Assembly: GCA_964439955.1 (NCBI GenBank)
Contig: CAYTPX010000005.1
Span: 18,285 to 82,284 of the forward strand
Length of the DNA: 64,000 bases
Source of the DNA: UBA1794 sp964439955
GTDB taxonomy: Bacteria > Bacteroidota > Bacteroidia > Bacteroidales > Bacteroidaceae
Direction: 5' to 3'
Within the stretch, counting starts at the first letter, position 1, and every line of letters begins with the position of its first letter. Positions 24,725 to 33,172 of the stretch are shown in pieces. Both the position numbers and the translations under genes were made by a program. Under the pieces are notes generated by a model. The model was not told the origin of the DNA. It ran no database searches and was given only the letters and a program-made list of their open reading frames with translations.

Positions 24725-25522
24725 ATGCAACGGTATTTCATGTACTTCAGTTACGACGGTACGTCCTACCACGGCTGGCAAGTGCAGCCGGGTGCTGTCA
24801 CGGTGCAACAGGTCTTGCAGGAAGCCCTGTCTACTATCTTGCGCCATCCGGTGGAGCTGGTAGGGGCGGGGCGCACTGACGCGGGTGTCCATGCCGCACG
24901 CATGGTGGCCCACTTCGACCTCCCCGACGCCCCGGAGGGAGGGGCGGGTACGCCGGAAGCTCTCGCAGCCATGGCGGCACGGTTGAACCGTTTTTTGCCC
25001 CATGACATTGCGGTGGAACGCATTTGTCCGGTTGTCCCGGAAGCGCACGCCCGCTTCTCGGCCCTCTCGCGCACGTACCAATATTTTATGTCCCGCCGCA
25101 AGTCGCCGTTTTCCCGTGCTTACTGCTATTATTATGCGGCCCCCTTGGACGTGGAGGCCATGAACCACGCCGCGGGCATGCTGCTTGGCTATCGGGACTT
25201 CACGAGTTTCAGCAAACTGCATACGGACGTCAAGACGAACAACTGCCATGTGCGCCGGGCCTTTTGGCAGGGGGAGGAACCAGGCAAGTTGGTATTCACG
25301 ATAGAAGCCGACCGCTTTTTGCGCAACATGGTGCGCGCCGTCGTGGGGACGCTGCTCGACGTGGGGCGGGGCAAGATGCCGCCCGGGGCGATAACCCGCA
25401 TCTTGGACGAAAAAGATCGCCGTGCCGCCGGGAATAGCGCGCCGGCTTGCGGCCTTTTCCTGATGGATGTGGCCTATCCGGACGATGTGTTTCCCCGGAC
25501 AAACCGCATGCAGAACCCTTGA
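24725..25522 (+). CDS. truA: tRNA pseudouridine(38-40) synthase
   Basis: The protein has 265 residues. It begins MQRYFMYFSYDGTSYHGWQVQP as in Bacteroides TruA, and the catalytic aspartate is in GAGRTDAGVHA. Further family blocks are FSALSRTYQYF, GYRDFTSFSK and FLRNMVRAVVGTLLDVGRGKM. TruA makes pseudouridine at positions 38-40 of the anticodon arm. The frame is open far upstream of 24725, but the promoter element at 24712 and the conserved N terminus fix the start. It is divergent from porT. Confidence 0.95.
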   Translation: MQRYFMYFSYDGTSYHGWQVQPGAVTVQQVLQEALSTILRHPVELVGAGRTDAGVHAARMVAHFDLPDAPEGGAGTPEALAAMAARLNRFLPHDIAVERICPVVPEAHARFSALSRTYQYFMSRRKSPFSRAYCYYYAAPLDVEAMNHAAGMLLGYRDFTSFSKLHTDVKTNNCHVRRAFWQGEEPGKLVFTIEADRFLRNMVRAVVGTLLDVGRGKMPPGAITRILDEKDRRAAGNSAPACGLFLMDVAYPDDVFPRTNRMQNP

Positions 25523-25577
25523 AGGCCGCCCGTATTGGCGGGCAGGGCAAGAAAAAACGAGTTTGGATATGGATTTT

Positions 25578-25609
25578 TTTGATAATAAAGAATGTTTTTC
25601 TTATATTTG
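25578..25609 (+). promoter_or_regulatory. Promoter of the alpha-glucan operon
   Basis: A -33 TTTG (25578-25581) and a -7 TATATTTG (25602-25609) are separated by 20 bases, the expected Bacteroidota arrangement. Transcription should start near 25616, leaving a leader of about 150 bases. Confidence 0.75.
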
Positions 25610-25765
25610 AGGCGGAAAGGGGAGCGGCCGTTTGCCCGGTTTGCCCCGGCGGCGCAAGCCTTGCCAAGGAACTTGGCCGGACGGGAGCGGGAAGAAGGCG
25701 GAAGGCTCGTGCCTTTCCCCGATTGAAGTGGAAATTAAACATAAAACCTTATAAGAGAGAAAACC

Positions 25766-27715
25766 ATGAGCTATTTGAGTTTTGACCGAACCACGATGAT
25801 TAATCTCGACGAGTCGCTCCCACGGGAAATCCTGCGCACGAATCGTTCGGGAGCTTATTCCTGCTCGACCGTCGTGGACTGCAACACGAGAAAGTACCAC
25901 GGTTTGCTTGTCATCCCGATACCCGAACTGGATGACGAGAACCATGTCCTGCTTTCCTCGTTGGATGAAACCGTCATCCAGCATGGCGCCGAGTTCAATC
26001 TGGGGCTGCATAAATACCAAGGGAACAACTACAGCCCGCGCGGGCACAAGTATATCAGGAGCTATGACTGCGAAGTCGTCCCGAAAACGACGTACCGCGT
26101 GGGCGGCGTGCTCTTGACGAAGGAAAAACTGTTCGTGCATCATGAGAACCGCATCCTTATCCGTTATACCTTGGTTGATGCGCATTCTGCCACCACCTTG
26201 CGCTTCCGCCCTTTCCTCGCTTTTAGGAGCGTGCGCGAATATACGCACGAGAACCCGATGGCCAACCGCGACTTCTCGCGCATCGACTGCGGGATAAAGA
26301 CATGCATGTACCCCAGTTACCCGGAATTGTACATGCAGTTCAGCAAACAGAACGAATTCCATTTCGAACCCTACTGGTATCGTGGCATCGAGTACACGAA
26401 AGAACAGGAGCGCGGCTACCATTTCAATGAAGACCTCTATGTCCCCGGCTATTTCGAGGTAAGCATCCGCAAGGGGGAAAGCATTGTCTTTTCGGCCGGG
26501 ATTTCGGAAACCGATTCGCAGAAGCTGAAGAAACTTTATGCCGCCGAATACGACAGCCGGGTCCCGCGCAACAGCTTTGAGAATTGCCTGCGTAACGCGG
26601 CCCACCAGTTCCATAACAAACAGGGCGGGAAGCATTACATAGTGTCGGGCTATCCTTGGTTTAAGTGCCGTGCGCGCGACTTGTTTGTCTCCATCCCGGG
26701 GCTGACGTTGGCATTGGACGAGATGGATGAGTTCTACAGTGTCATGGCCACGGCGCAAGAGGCCGTGCGCGAGTTCATGGAGACCGGCAAGACCTCTTCC
26801 AAGATTTACGAGATGGAGCATCCCGATGTCTTGCTTTGGCTGGTCTGGGCCTTGCAGCAGTATGCCAAACACGAATCGCGCAAAGCATGCCGCGAGCGCT
26901 ATGGCAGCTTGTTGCGCGACGTGGTCGGCTACATTCGCCGGGGCGCGCATCCCAACCTGCAACTCCATGACAACGCGCTCCTCTATGCCGACGGGCGCGA
27001 CAAGGCGATTACTTGGATGAACTCCACGGCCTATGGGCGGCCGGTGATACCCCGCACGGGATATATCGTGGAGTTCAACTCCCTTTGGTATAACGCCCTG
27101 TGCTTCGTGGCCGACCTTTTCCGTGAGGAGGACGGGGCTTATAGCGCCGAGCTGGACGCCTTGGCCGAGAAGTCGGGGCGCTCGTTTGTGGAAATGTTCT
27201 TGAATGAATATGGTTATTTGCTGGATTACGTAAGCGGGCAAATGATGGACTGGAGCGTGCGCCCGAATATGATATTTTCCGTGGCCTTCGATTATTCCCC
27301 CTTGGACCGGAAGCAGAAAAAGGGCGTGTTGGATACCGTGACGAAGGAGCTTCTTACGCCGAAGGGCTTGCGCTCGTTGAGCCCGAAGAGTGGCGGCTAC
27401 AACCCGAACTATGTCGGACGGCAAGAGCAGCGCGACTATGCCTACCATCAAGGTACGGCATGGCCTTGGCTGATGGGCTTTTACTTGGAGGCTTACCTGC
27501 GGATTTACAAAATGAGCGGGCTTTCTTTTGTGGAGCGGCAGCTGGATAATTTTGAGTCGGAGATGGCTTATCATTGCATCGGCACCTTGTCGGAACTTTA
27601 TGATGGGAATCCTCCTTTCTCGGGGCGTGGGGCCATTTCTTTTGCCATGAACGTGGCCGAAATCCTGCGTTCGAAGAAATTGCTGACGAAGTATAACAGT
27701 ATATCAAAGATATAA
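25766..27715 (+). CDS. Glycogen debranching enzyme-type amylo-alpha-1,6-glucosidase
   Basis: The protein has 649 residues. The N-terminal GDE_N-type beta-sandwich domain (about 15-250) contains LPREILRTNRSGAYSCSTVVDCNTRKYHGLLV. The C-terminal (alpha/alpha)6 barrel (about 280-640) contains GYPWFKCRARDLFVSIPG, PRTGYIVEFNSLWYNAL and the late QGTAWPWLMGFYLEAYLR. No signal peptide is present, so it acts in the cytosol on branch points of glycogen or imported alpha-glucan. The conserved N-terminal sequence of the bacterial family starts right at the chosen ATG. It is first of a three-gene operon with a GT4 glucan synthase-like gene (20 bases later) and a GH57 gene. Confidence 0.92.
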   Translation: MSYLSFDRTTMINLDESLPREILRTNRSGAYSCSTVVDCNTRKYHGLLVIPIPELDDENHVLLSSLDETVIQHGAEFNLGLHKYQGNNYSPRGHKYIRSYDCEVVPKTTYRVGGVLLTKEKLFVHHENRILIRYTLVDAHSATTLRFRPFLAFRSVREYTHENPMANRDFSRIDCGIKTCMYPSYPELYMQFSKQNEFHFEPYWYRGIEYTKEQERGYHFNEDLYVPGYFEVSIRKGESIVFSAGISETDSQKLKKLYAAEYDSRVPRNSFENCLRNAAHQFHNKQGGKHYIVSGYPWFKCRARDLFVSIPGLTLALDEMDEFYSVMATAQEAVREFMETGKTSSKIYEMEHPDVLLWLVWALQQYAKHESRKACRERYGSLLRDVVGYIRRGAHPNLQLHDNALLYADGRDKAITWMNSTAYGRPVIPRTGYIVEFNSLWYNALCFVADLFREEDGAYSAELDALAEKSGRSFVEMFLNEYGYLLDYVSGQMMDWSVRPNMIFSVAFDYSPLDRKQKKGVLDTVTKELLTPKGLRSLSPKSGGYNPNYVGRQEQRDYAYHQGTAWPWLMGFYLEAYLRIYKMSGLSFVERQLDNFESEMAYHCIGTLSELYDGNPPFSGRGAISFAMNVAEILRSKKLLTKYNSISKI

Positions 27716-27735
27716 GACTTGGGAGGAAAAGAAGT

Positions 27736-29004
27736 ATGAAAGTTCTAATGTTTGGTTGGGAATTTCCTCCTCATATCTTGGGAGGGTTGGGCACTGCCAG
27801 CTACGGATTGACGAAAGGCATGTCTGTTCAGCAAGATCTCGAAATCACTTTCTGCATACCTAAGCCGTGGGGTGATGAAGACCAGAGTTTCTTGCGCATT
27901 ATCGGCATGAACAGCGTGCCCATCGTGTGGTGCGAAAAGAATTGGGAGGAAGTGAAAGCACGATATTCTGCGTACATGGATCCCCAATTATACTATGATA
28001 TGCGCGACCATATCTATGCCGATTTCAACTACCGGCATACGGATGACTTTGGATGCTTGGAATTTTCGGGTCGGTATCCCGACAATTTGCAGGAAGAGAT
28101 CAACAATTATTCGATAGTTGCGGGAGTCGTTGCCCGGCAACAGCAGTTCGATATTATCCATTCCCACGATTGGCTGACCTATCCCGCGGGCATCCATGCA
28201 AAACAAGTGAGCGGGAAGCCGCTGGTTATCCACGTGCATGCCACGGACTTCGACCGCAGCCGCGGGAATGTGAATCCCGTGGTTTACGGAATCGAGAAGA
28301 ACGGGATGGACTATGCCGACCATATCATGTGCGTAAGTGAATTGACCCGGCAGACAGTCATCCATCGTTATTTCCAAGATCCCCGCAAGGTTTCTACCGT
28401 GCACAATGCTGTTACGCCATTGTCGCAGGAGATTCTGGATATCCAGCCCCAGAAAAATCCAAAAGAGAAAGTCGTTACGTTTTTGGGGCGCATTACCATG
28501 CAAAAAGGGCCGGAGTATTTCGTAGAAGCGGCTAAGATGGTGTTGGATCGTACGAGGAATATCCGGTTTGTCATGGCGGGTAACGGGGATATGATGGAGC
28601 GGATGATTAATTTGGTAGCGATCCGCGGGATAGCCGACCGTTTCCATTTTCCCGGCTTTATGAAGGGTAAGCAGGTATATGAAGTCTTAAAAGCAAGTGA
28701 TGTCTACGTCATGCCTTCCGTCTCCGAGCCTTTTGGGATTTCCCCCTTGGAGGCAATGCAGTGCAGCGTGCCGACAGTTATTTCCAAGCAGTCCGGTTGC
28801 TCTGAGATTCTCTCAAAATGCATAAAGACGGACTATTGGGACATACATGCCATGGCAGATTCCATATATAGCATATGCACATATCCGTCGCTCTACAATT
28901 ATTTATGCGAGGAAGGGAAGAAGGAAGTAGACGGCATTACGTGGGAAAATGCAGGACTGAAGGTGCGTGCGATTTATGAGAGCGTCTTACAAAATTATCG
29001 ATAA
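27736..29004 (+). CDS. GT4 glycosyltransferase, probable glycogen/alpha-glucan synthase
   Basis: The protein has 422 residues. It opens with MKVLMFGWEFPPHILGGLGTASYGL, in which KxGG-like glycines bind the nucleotide sugar; HSHDWLTYPAGIHA is the domain-1 histidine block. The second domain has TFLGRITMQKGPEYFVEA, and the EX7E motif is in SEPFGISPLEAM. It resembles the GT4 alpha-glucan synthases found beside debranching and GH57 genes in Bacteroides. It would extend alpha-1,4-glucan from UDP- or ADP-glucose, the donor being unknown. Base composition is lower in G+C than in the flanking genes, as judged by eye. Confidence 0.87.
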   Translation: MKVLMFGWEFPPHILGGLGTASYGLTKGMSVQQDLEITFCIPKPWGDEDQSFLRIIGMNSVPIVWCEKNWEEVKARYSAYMDPQLYYDMRDHIYADFNYRHTDDFGCLEFSGRYPDNLQEEINNYSIVAGVVARQQQFDIIHSHDWLTYPAGIHAKQVSGKPLVIHVHATDFDRSRGNVNPVVYGIEKNGMDYADHIMCVSELTRQTVIHRYFQDPRKVSTVHNAVTPLSQEILDIQPQKNPKEKVVTFLGRITMQKGPEYFVEAAKMVLDRTRNIRFVMAGNGDMMERMINLVAIRGIADRFHFPGFMKGKQVYEVLKASDVYVMPSVSEPFGISPLEAMQCSVPTVISKQSGCSEILSKCIKTDYWDIHAMADSIYSICTYPSLYNYLCEEGKKEVDGITWENAGLKVRAIYESVLQNYR

Positions 29005-29036
29005 TAACACTTTAATTCAAAAAACCGAAATCTGAT

Positions 29037-30491
29037 ATGAAAACGATTTGCTTTTTCTTCGAACTGCATAACTTCTTCCACCTTAAGCGTTACCGCTTTT
29101 TCGAGATAGGGCGTGACCATTATTATTATGACGATTATGCCAACGAGGCAAGCATGAACGATTTGGCAGAGAAGTCCTACCGCCCTACGCTCGATACGTT
29201 GTTGTGGATGGTAAATACCTACGGCAAGGAGTTTAAAGTGGCTCTCTCCATTTCGGGAGTGGCCATGGAGCACATGGAACTGCATGCCCCCGATGTCATC
29301 GAGAAGATACAGGACTTGGTGAACACTGGCTGTTGCGAGTTGATTGCAGAGCCCTATTCCCATGGGCTTTCTTCGCTGGTAGACGAGGAAGTTTTCCAGG
29401 AAGAGGTGAAGCGGCAGTGCCGTAAGATGAAACAAGTGTTCGGTTATACGCCCAAGGTCTTGCGCAATACCAACATGCTCTATTCGGACGATATCGGAGG
29501 CTTGGCGGCAAGCATGGGCTTCAAGGGCATGCTGACCGAAGGAGCCAAGTATGTACTGGGTTGGAAGAGCCCCCATTATTTGTACCATTGCAACCAGAAC
29601 CCGGATTTAAAGCTCTTGCTGCGCGATTTTAAGTTGTCCGACGATATCAGTTTGCGTTTCTCGAATTCGGAATGGAACGAGTTCCCCTTGTTTGCCGACA
29701 CTTATACGGACTGGATTGCCGCTTTCCCGGAGGAAGAACAGGTTATCAACATTTTCATGAATATGGCTTCCATCGGTATGGCACAGCCTCTTTCGTCTAA
29801 TATCTTGGAATTCCTGAAGGCGATTCCCGCCTGCGCCAAGCAACGCGGCATCACTTTCTCCACGCCGACGGAGATAATCGGGCGGATGAAATCGGTGGGG
29901 CAAATCGATGTGCCCTATCCTACGTCCTGGTCCGACGAGGAGCGCGATGTCAGTTCGTGGTTGGGCAACGTGATGCAGAAGGAGGCCTTCAACAAGTTGT
30001 ATGGCGTGGCCGAACGGGTTCGCCTCTGCAACGACCACCGTATCAAGCAAGACTGGGATTACCTCCAGGCCAGCAACCATTTCCGTTTCATGACGACCAA
30101 GAATTCCGGCGTGGGCATTGACCGGGGTATTTATGATTCGCCTTATGACGCATTTACCAATTATATGAACGTGTTGGCCGACTTCATTCGTCGCGTCGAT
30201 GCCCTTTATCCGGCTGACATCGAGACGGAAGAGTTGAACCCGTTGCTCACCACTATCCGAAACCAGAGTATCGAGATTGAGCAGCTGACGAACAAAATCG
30301 AAGCACTGGTGCAGAAGAATGAAAAACTGGAAGAGGCCCAAAAGAAGCAGGCCCAGCAGCGGAAAGCCCCTGCAAGCCATTCGGGCAAGGAAGAAGCCCC
30401 TGACGGCAAACCGAGACGCCGGGGGCGTCCGAAAGCCGTTGCAGATGCTTCGGGAGAGCCGCAGGCAGAATACGGCGAAACACAAGAGTAG
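29037..30491 (+). CDS. Glycoside hydrolase family 57 protein with coiled-coil and AT-hook-like tail
   Basis: The protein has 484 residues. The GH57 domain (about 1-390) begins MKTICFFFELHNFFHLKRYRFF with the first conserved His, and CCELIAEPYSHGLSSL contains the family's acidic and His residues. No signal peptide is present. GH57 enzymes act on alpha-1,4/1,6-glucans as amylases or branching enzymes. After about residue 404 the sequence changes to a coiled coil (IRNQSIEIEQLTNKIEALVQKNEK) and then to a charged, disordered tail holding PRRRGRPK (459-466), which looks like an AT-hook minor-groove DNA-binding motif. The tail is unusual for the family. It is last in the alpha-glucan operon. Confidence 0.9.
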   Translation: MKTICFFFELHNFFHLKRYRFFEIGRDHYYYDDYANEASMNDLAEKSYRPTLDTLLWMVNTYGKEFKVALSISGVAMEHMELHAPDVIEKIQDLVNTGCCELIAEPYSHGLSSLVDEEVFQEEVKRQCRKMKQVFGYTPKVLRNTNMLYSDDIGGLAASMGFKGMLTEGAKYVLGWKSPHYLYHCNQNPDLKLLLRDFKLSDDISLRFSNSEWNEFPLFADTYTDWIAAFPEEEQVINIFMNMASIGMAQPLSSNILEFLKAIPACAKQRGITFSTPTEIIGRMKSVGQIDVPYPTSWSDEERDVSSWLGNVMQKEAFNKLYGVAERVRLCNDHRIKQDWDYLQASNHFRFMTTKNSGVGIDRGIYDSPYDAFTNYMNVLADFIRRVDALYPADIETEELNPLLTTIRNQSIEIEQLTNKIEALVQKNEKLEEAQKKQAQQRKAPASHSGKEEAPDGKPRRRGRPKAVADASGEPQAEYGETQE

Positions 30492-30554
30492 GAATGGGTG
30501 GAAGATAGTAGGGGCACGTCCATTTGCCCTTTCCCGTTCTTCAAGGAATGCCGG

Positions 30555-30584
30555 GCCGGGGGGAGACCTCCGGCTCTCTTTTTG
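30555..30584 (+). terminator. Terminator of the alpha-glucan operon
   Basis: An eight-pair stem (GCCGGGGG with CCTCCGGC, one wobble) closes a GAGA loop and is followed by TCTCTTTTTG. Confidence 0.75.
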
Positions 30585-30701
30585 TGGGAGAAACCATTGC
30601 CTGTCACGAAAATAATGCCCATTTTTGTGCCGCAAACGTAGTCCCTTTCTTTTTCGTACCCCAAGGGGAGGGACGTAGCCTTTTGTATCAGAAGTAGGAA
30701 A

Positions 30702-31835
30702 ATGAAAACCCTTGTTTCATGTCCCCGCTGCGGAAGCCGTGTGGAGCCTGGCATCGGGAAATGCCCAAGTTGCGGGCGTTTGTTGGAATGCCTGGAGTGC
30801 CACGAACCTTTGTCCGGGGGTGAGGACCAATGCCCCCATTGCGGCGCGTCGTTCCTTTCTGGCGAGGAAGAAAAAGCGGCGGCACTTTCTTCTATTTTCC
30901 CAGCATCCGATCCGGAAAATCCTTGCCCCGAAAGAGAGAAGCCCCGGCGCACGCGGGGGATAAGGAAGTTGCTTGCCGCCTTGTCCTTTCTCGTGCTGGC
31001 ATTGGCCGCTTGGCTCTTTTATTCGTGGCAGGCGCGCCGTGTCGAGGAAGAACGGGCTTGGCAAGCCGCACGTGATTCGGCCACGCTCGGGGCGCTTTCT
31101 TCTTTTCTGGCCCGTTATCCCGGCGGTGTCCATTTCGGGCAGGCCGACTCTTTGTTCCGGGTGCTGAAGCAGGCCGACGACCGGACGTGGGAGGCCGTGT
31201 CGGGTTCGGGCAAGGTCGAACCGTTCCAAAGTTATTTGGCGCAATACCCTCACGGCCTGCATGCGGGGTATGCCGTGCAAAAGATTGACTCGCTTCGTTG
31301 GAGCCAAGCCTTGATGGCGAATACGGAAGAGTCGTATGCCTTCTATCTGGATACCCATCCCGACGGGGCGTATGTGGTGGAGGCACAGATAAAGAAGCAG
31401 GCCCTGGAAAAACTGAAGCTCACGGAGGAAGAGGAGGCAGCGGTTGAACTTACGATGGAAGCCTATTGCCGCGCCGTGCAGGATAATGACGAGAATGCGC
31501 TTGTGGCTTTCTTCGAGCCGGTCATCGAGTTGTATTATGGGAAGAAAGGCGCAGTGGAGGCCGACGTGCTCCAGAGCCAACGTGCTTTTTATGGAAGTGC
31601 GGTCTTGAACATGGCTTTTGGAATCAGCGGGGATTTCACGTCTTCCAAAGATGAAGCAGGGTGTTACCATACGGCTTTCCCGGTAGAATGGGTGTGTACC
31701 CATGCCGATTCCGTTGAACCGGTGCGGAAACGGTTGTTGTTGCAGGCTGTATTAAGCCCAAACTTGAAAATCAAAATGATAACGTCGGAGGAGCAACCTT
31801 TTTCTTCCCTTGGAGACGCCGGGGAAGGGGAATGA
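30702..31835 (+). CDS. Zinc-ribbon single-pass membrane protein of unknown function
   Basis: The protein has 377 residues. It carries two zinc ribbons near the N terminus: CPRCGSRVEPGIGKCPSCG (7-25) and a second four-cysteine ribbon (about 30-48) ending CPHCG. A single hydrophobic helix (about 90-108, LLAALSFLVLALAAWLFYSW) follows, with the ribbons probably in the cytosol. The rest is helical, with three related segments ending in YPGGVHF, YPHGLHA and HPDGAYV, resembling short TPR-like or Sel1-like repeats. A globular C-terminal part (about 245-365) may be an NTF2-like domain. A GTAGGAA site precedes the ATG. No function is known to me; its position before a ferredoxin gene gives no clear clue. 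Confidence 0.75.
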   Translation: MKTLVSCPRCGSRVEPGIGKCPSCGRLLECLECHEPLSGGEDQCPHCGASFLSGEEEKAAALSSIFPASDPENPCPEREKPRRTRGIRKLLAALSFLVLALAAWLFYSWQARRVEEERAWQAARDSATLGALSSFLARYPGGVHFGQADSLFRVLKQADDRTWEAVSGSGKVEPFQSYLAQYPHGLHAGYAVQKIDSLRWSQALMANTEESYAFYLDTHPDGAYVVEAQIKKQALEKLKLTEEEEAAVELTMEAYCRAVQDNDENALVAFFEPVIELYYGKKGAVEADVLQSQRAFYGSAVLNMAFGISGDFTSSKDEAGCYHTAFPVEWVCTHADSVEPVRKRLLLQAVLSPNLKIKMITSEEQPFSSLGDAGEGE

Positions 31836-31886
31836 GAATTAATCATTTTAAACAGAAAAGATGAGGGAAGGTTCTGCGAAAAGCCC

Positions 31887-31894
31887 TATTTTTG
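31887..31894 (+). promoter_or_regulatory. Bacteroidota -7 element for the ferredoxin gene
   Basis: TATTTTTG matches TAnnTTTG, 41 bases before the ferredoxin ATG. Confidence 0.6.
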
Positions 31895-31935
31895 CCTCCA
31901 CAATTCATACTAACTAATATAAAAAGTAGGTTAAA

Positions 31936-32103
31936 ATGGCTTATGTAATTAGCGAAGACTGCATTGCATGCGGTACTTGTATTGACGAATGCCCGGTGGG
32001 CGCTATCTCTGAAGGTGACATCTATCACATCGATCCCGAGACTTGCACGGAATGTGGCACCTGCGCAGCAGCTTGCCCCTCTGAAGCTATCCATCAAGGT
32101 TAA
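31936..32103 (+). CDS. 2[4Fe-4S] ferredoxin, 55 residues
   Basis: This small protein has 55 residues and two classical clusters: CIACGTCIDECPVGA (from residue 9) and CTECGTCAAACPSEA (from residue 37). Each has the CxxCxxCxxxCP pattern, so eight cysteines hold two [4Fe-4S] clusters. It matches clostridial-type ferredoxins, the low-potential electron carriers for pyruvate:ferredoxin oxidoreductase, hydrogenases and Rnf. It is transcribed alone, with its own promoter element and a strong terminator, as expected for an abundant protein. Confidence 0.96.
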   Translation: MAYVISEDCIACGTCIDECPVGAISEGDIYHIDPETCTECGTCAAACPSEAIHQG

Positions 32104-32129
32104 GCTATTCCGGTGCACGGAAAATAAGA

Positions 32130-32171
32130 ATGCTTCCCGGCTTTGGAAGAAAAAGCCGGGAAGCATTTTTT
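32130..32171 (+). terminator. Terminator of the ferredoxin gene
   Basis: A perfect 15-bp stem (ATGCTTCCCGGCTTT with AAAGCCGGGAAGCAT) runs directly into TTTTTTG. Confidence 0.88.
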
Positions 32172-32176
32172 GTCCG

Positions 32177-32218
32177 TGAAAAGGAAAGGGAATCTTGCGC
32201 AGGCAAGATTCCCTTTTT
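32177..32218 (-). terminator. Terminator of nudC (bidirectional)
   Basis: A 14-bp inverted repeat (AAAGGGAATCTTGC with its complement, loop GCAG) lies at 32185-32216. It has T-rich flanks on both sides, serving nudC on the minus strand and perhaps read-through from the ferredoxin gene. Confidence 0.75.
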
Positions 32219-32221
32219 CAT

Positions 32222-33022
32222 TCATCCCGGTTGATGTGTTCTTTCAAGCCATGAGTCAATCATCTTCCGGGCCAGGTTGAGCTTTTGGGGCAAGAGGGGC
32301 AGGTTGTCCTGCCCGTAAACCCCGCCATTGGTAAGCTCGTGGTCGGCAAAGCACAGTTCCCCGCTTATGTAGTCTGCCTCGAAGCCGATCATAAGTTGGC
32401 TGGGATAGGGCCATTCTTGGCTGCCGAAGTAGCGGATGTTCCCGATTTCGAGGGCCGTTTCTTCCCGTACTTCCCGCCTGACGCATTCCTCAAGCGTCTC
32501 GCCGGTCTCTACAAAGCCAGCCACGAGGCTGTAGAAGGGTTTGTGGAAGGTGCGTGCATGTACGAGCAGCACTTCTCTTCCCCGGTGGACCAGCACCAGA
32601 ATAGCCGGCGATATCGGGGGGAATAGGGTTTTCCCGCAATGCGGGCATTTCTTGGAGATGGCCGTGTCGGGTAAAGTCGGAGTGCCGCAGGCAGGGCAAA
32701 AGTGGCTGTTCCTGTCCCAGAAGAGGAGTTCGGCGGCTTTGCTTGCAATCCTGTAGGCCGGTAATGGGATGGAGTCGTATGTCGCTCGTAGTTCGGTCCA
32801 TTGGTATTCACCCCTTCCGTGGGGCGTTTCGGTCGCTGGTAGGGATGCTTCGCTTGATATTTCGGTAGCTTTACAGGATATGCCATTCCATTCTCCTACA
32901 TTATGGAAATGTGTGTTTCCCGTAGGCAGAGGAGGGATAGTGCCGTAAGGGATGGTGTAACCTGTGGCGTTTTTCTGCAATAGTAATTTCCCGTTGAGGA
33001 ATAAGAACCAATAATAATTCAT
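32222..33022 (-). CDS. nudC: NudC-type NAD(+) diphosphatase (Nudix hydrolase)
   Basis: The protein has 266 residues. A zinc ribbon (HFCPACGTPTL with KKCPHCGKTLFPP) precedes the Nudix domain. The Nudix box is complete: GFVETGETLEECVRREVREET followed by ALEIG. The C-terminal SQEWPYPSQLMIGFEADY matches the SQPWPFPxS signature of NudC, which marks NADH pyrophosphatase and RNA NAD-cap removal activity. The N-terminal 110 residues are variable, as usual. The start at 33022 is chosen because the promoter element (33042-33049) lies upstream of it and excludes the ATG at 33052. Confidence 0.92.
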   Translation of the reverse strand: MNYYWFLFLNGKLLLQKNATGYTIPYGTIPPLPTGNTHFHNVGEWNGISCKATEISSEASLPATETPHGRGEYQWTELRATYDSIPLPAYRIASKAAELLFWDRNSHFCPACGTPTLPDTAISKKCPHCGKTLFPPISPAILVLVHRGREVLLVHARTFHKPFYSLVAGFVETGETLEECVRREVREETALEIGNIRYFGSQEWPYPSQLMIGFEADYISGELCFADHELTNGGVYGQDNLPLLPQKLNLARKMIDSWLERTHQPG

Positions 33023-33041
33023 GGATTCACATTTTTCATGG

Positions 33042-33049
33042 CAAAAGTA
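33042..33049 (-). promoter_or_regulatory. Bacteroidota -7 element for nudC
   Basis: The minus strand reads TACTTTTG, matching TAnnTTTG, 19 bases before the chosen start. Confidence 0.55.
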
Positions 33050-33091
33050 CAAAAGCTACGTCAAAAAAGCGGAAGTTTCTCCGGAAAGTCT

Positions 33092-33099
33092 TATCTTTG
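33092..33099 (+). promoter_or_regulatory. Bacteroidota -7 element for the rubrerythrin gene
   Basis: TATCTTTG matches TAnnTTTG. It lies 73 bases before the ATG at 33173 and is divergent from the nudC element. Confidence 0.58.
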
Positions 33100-33172
33100 C
33101 CGGAAAGCCGGTTCTTATGGATCGGATGGAAGGTTTTATCTTTATTCTTCATAAAATAATGTGGTACGATTT

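Noticed and set aside
25601..27574. A 657-codon minus-strand frame opposite the debranching enzyme gene
   Set aside because: It is a shadow of a well-supported gene with no motif or ribosome site.
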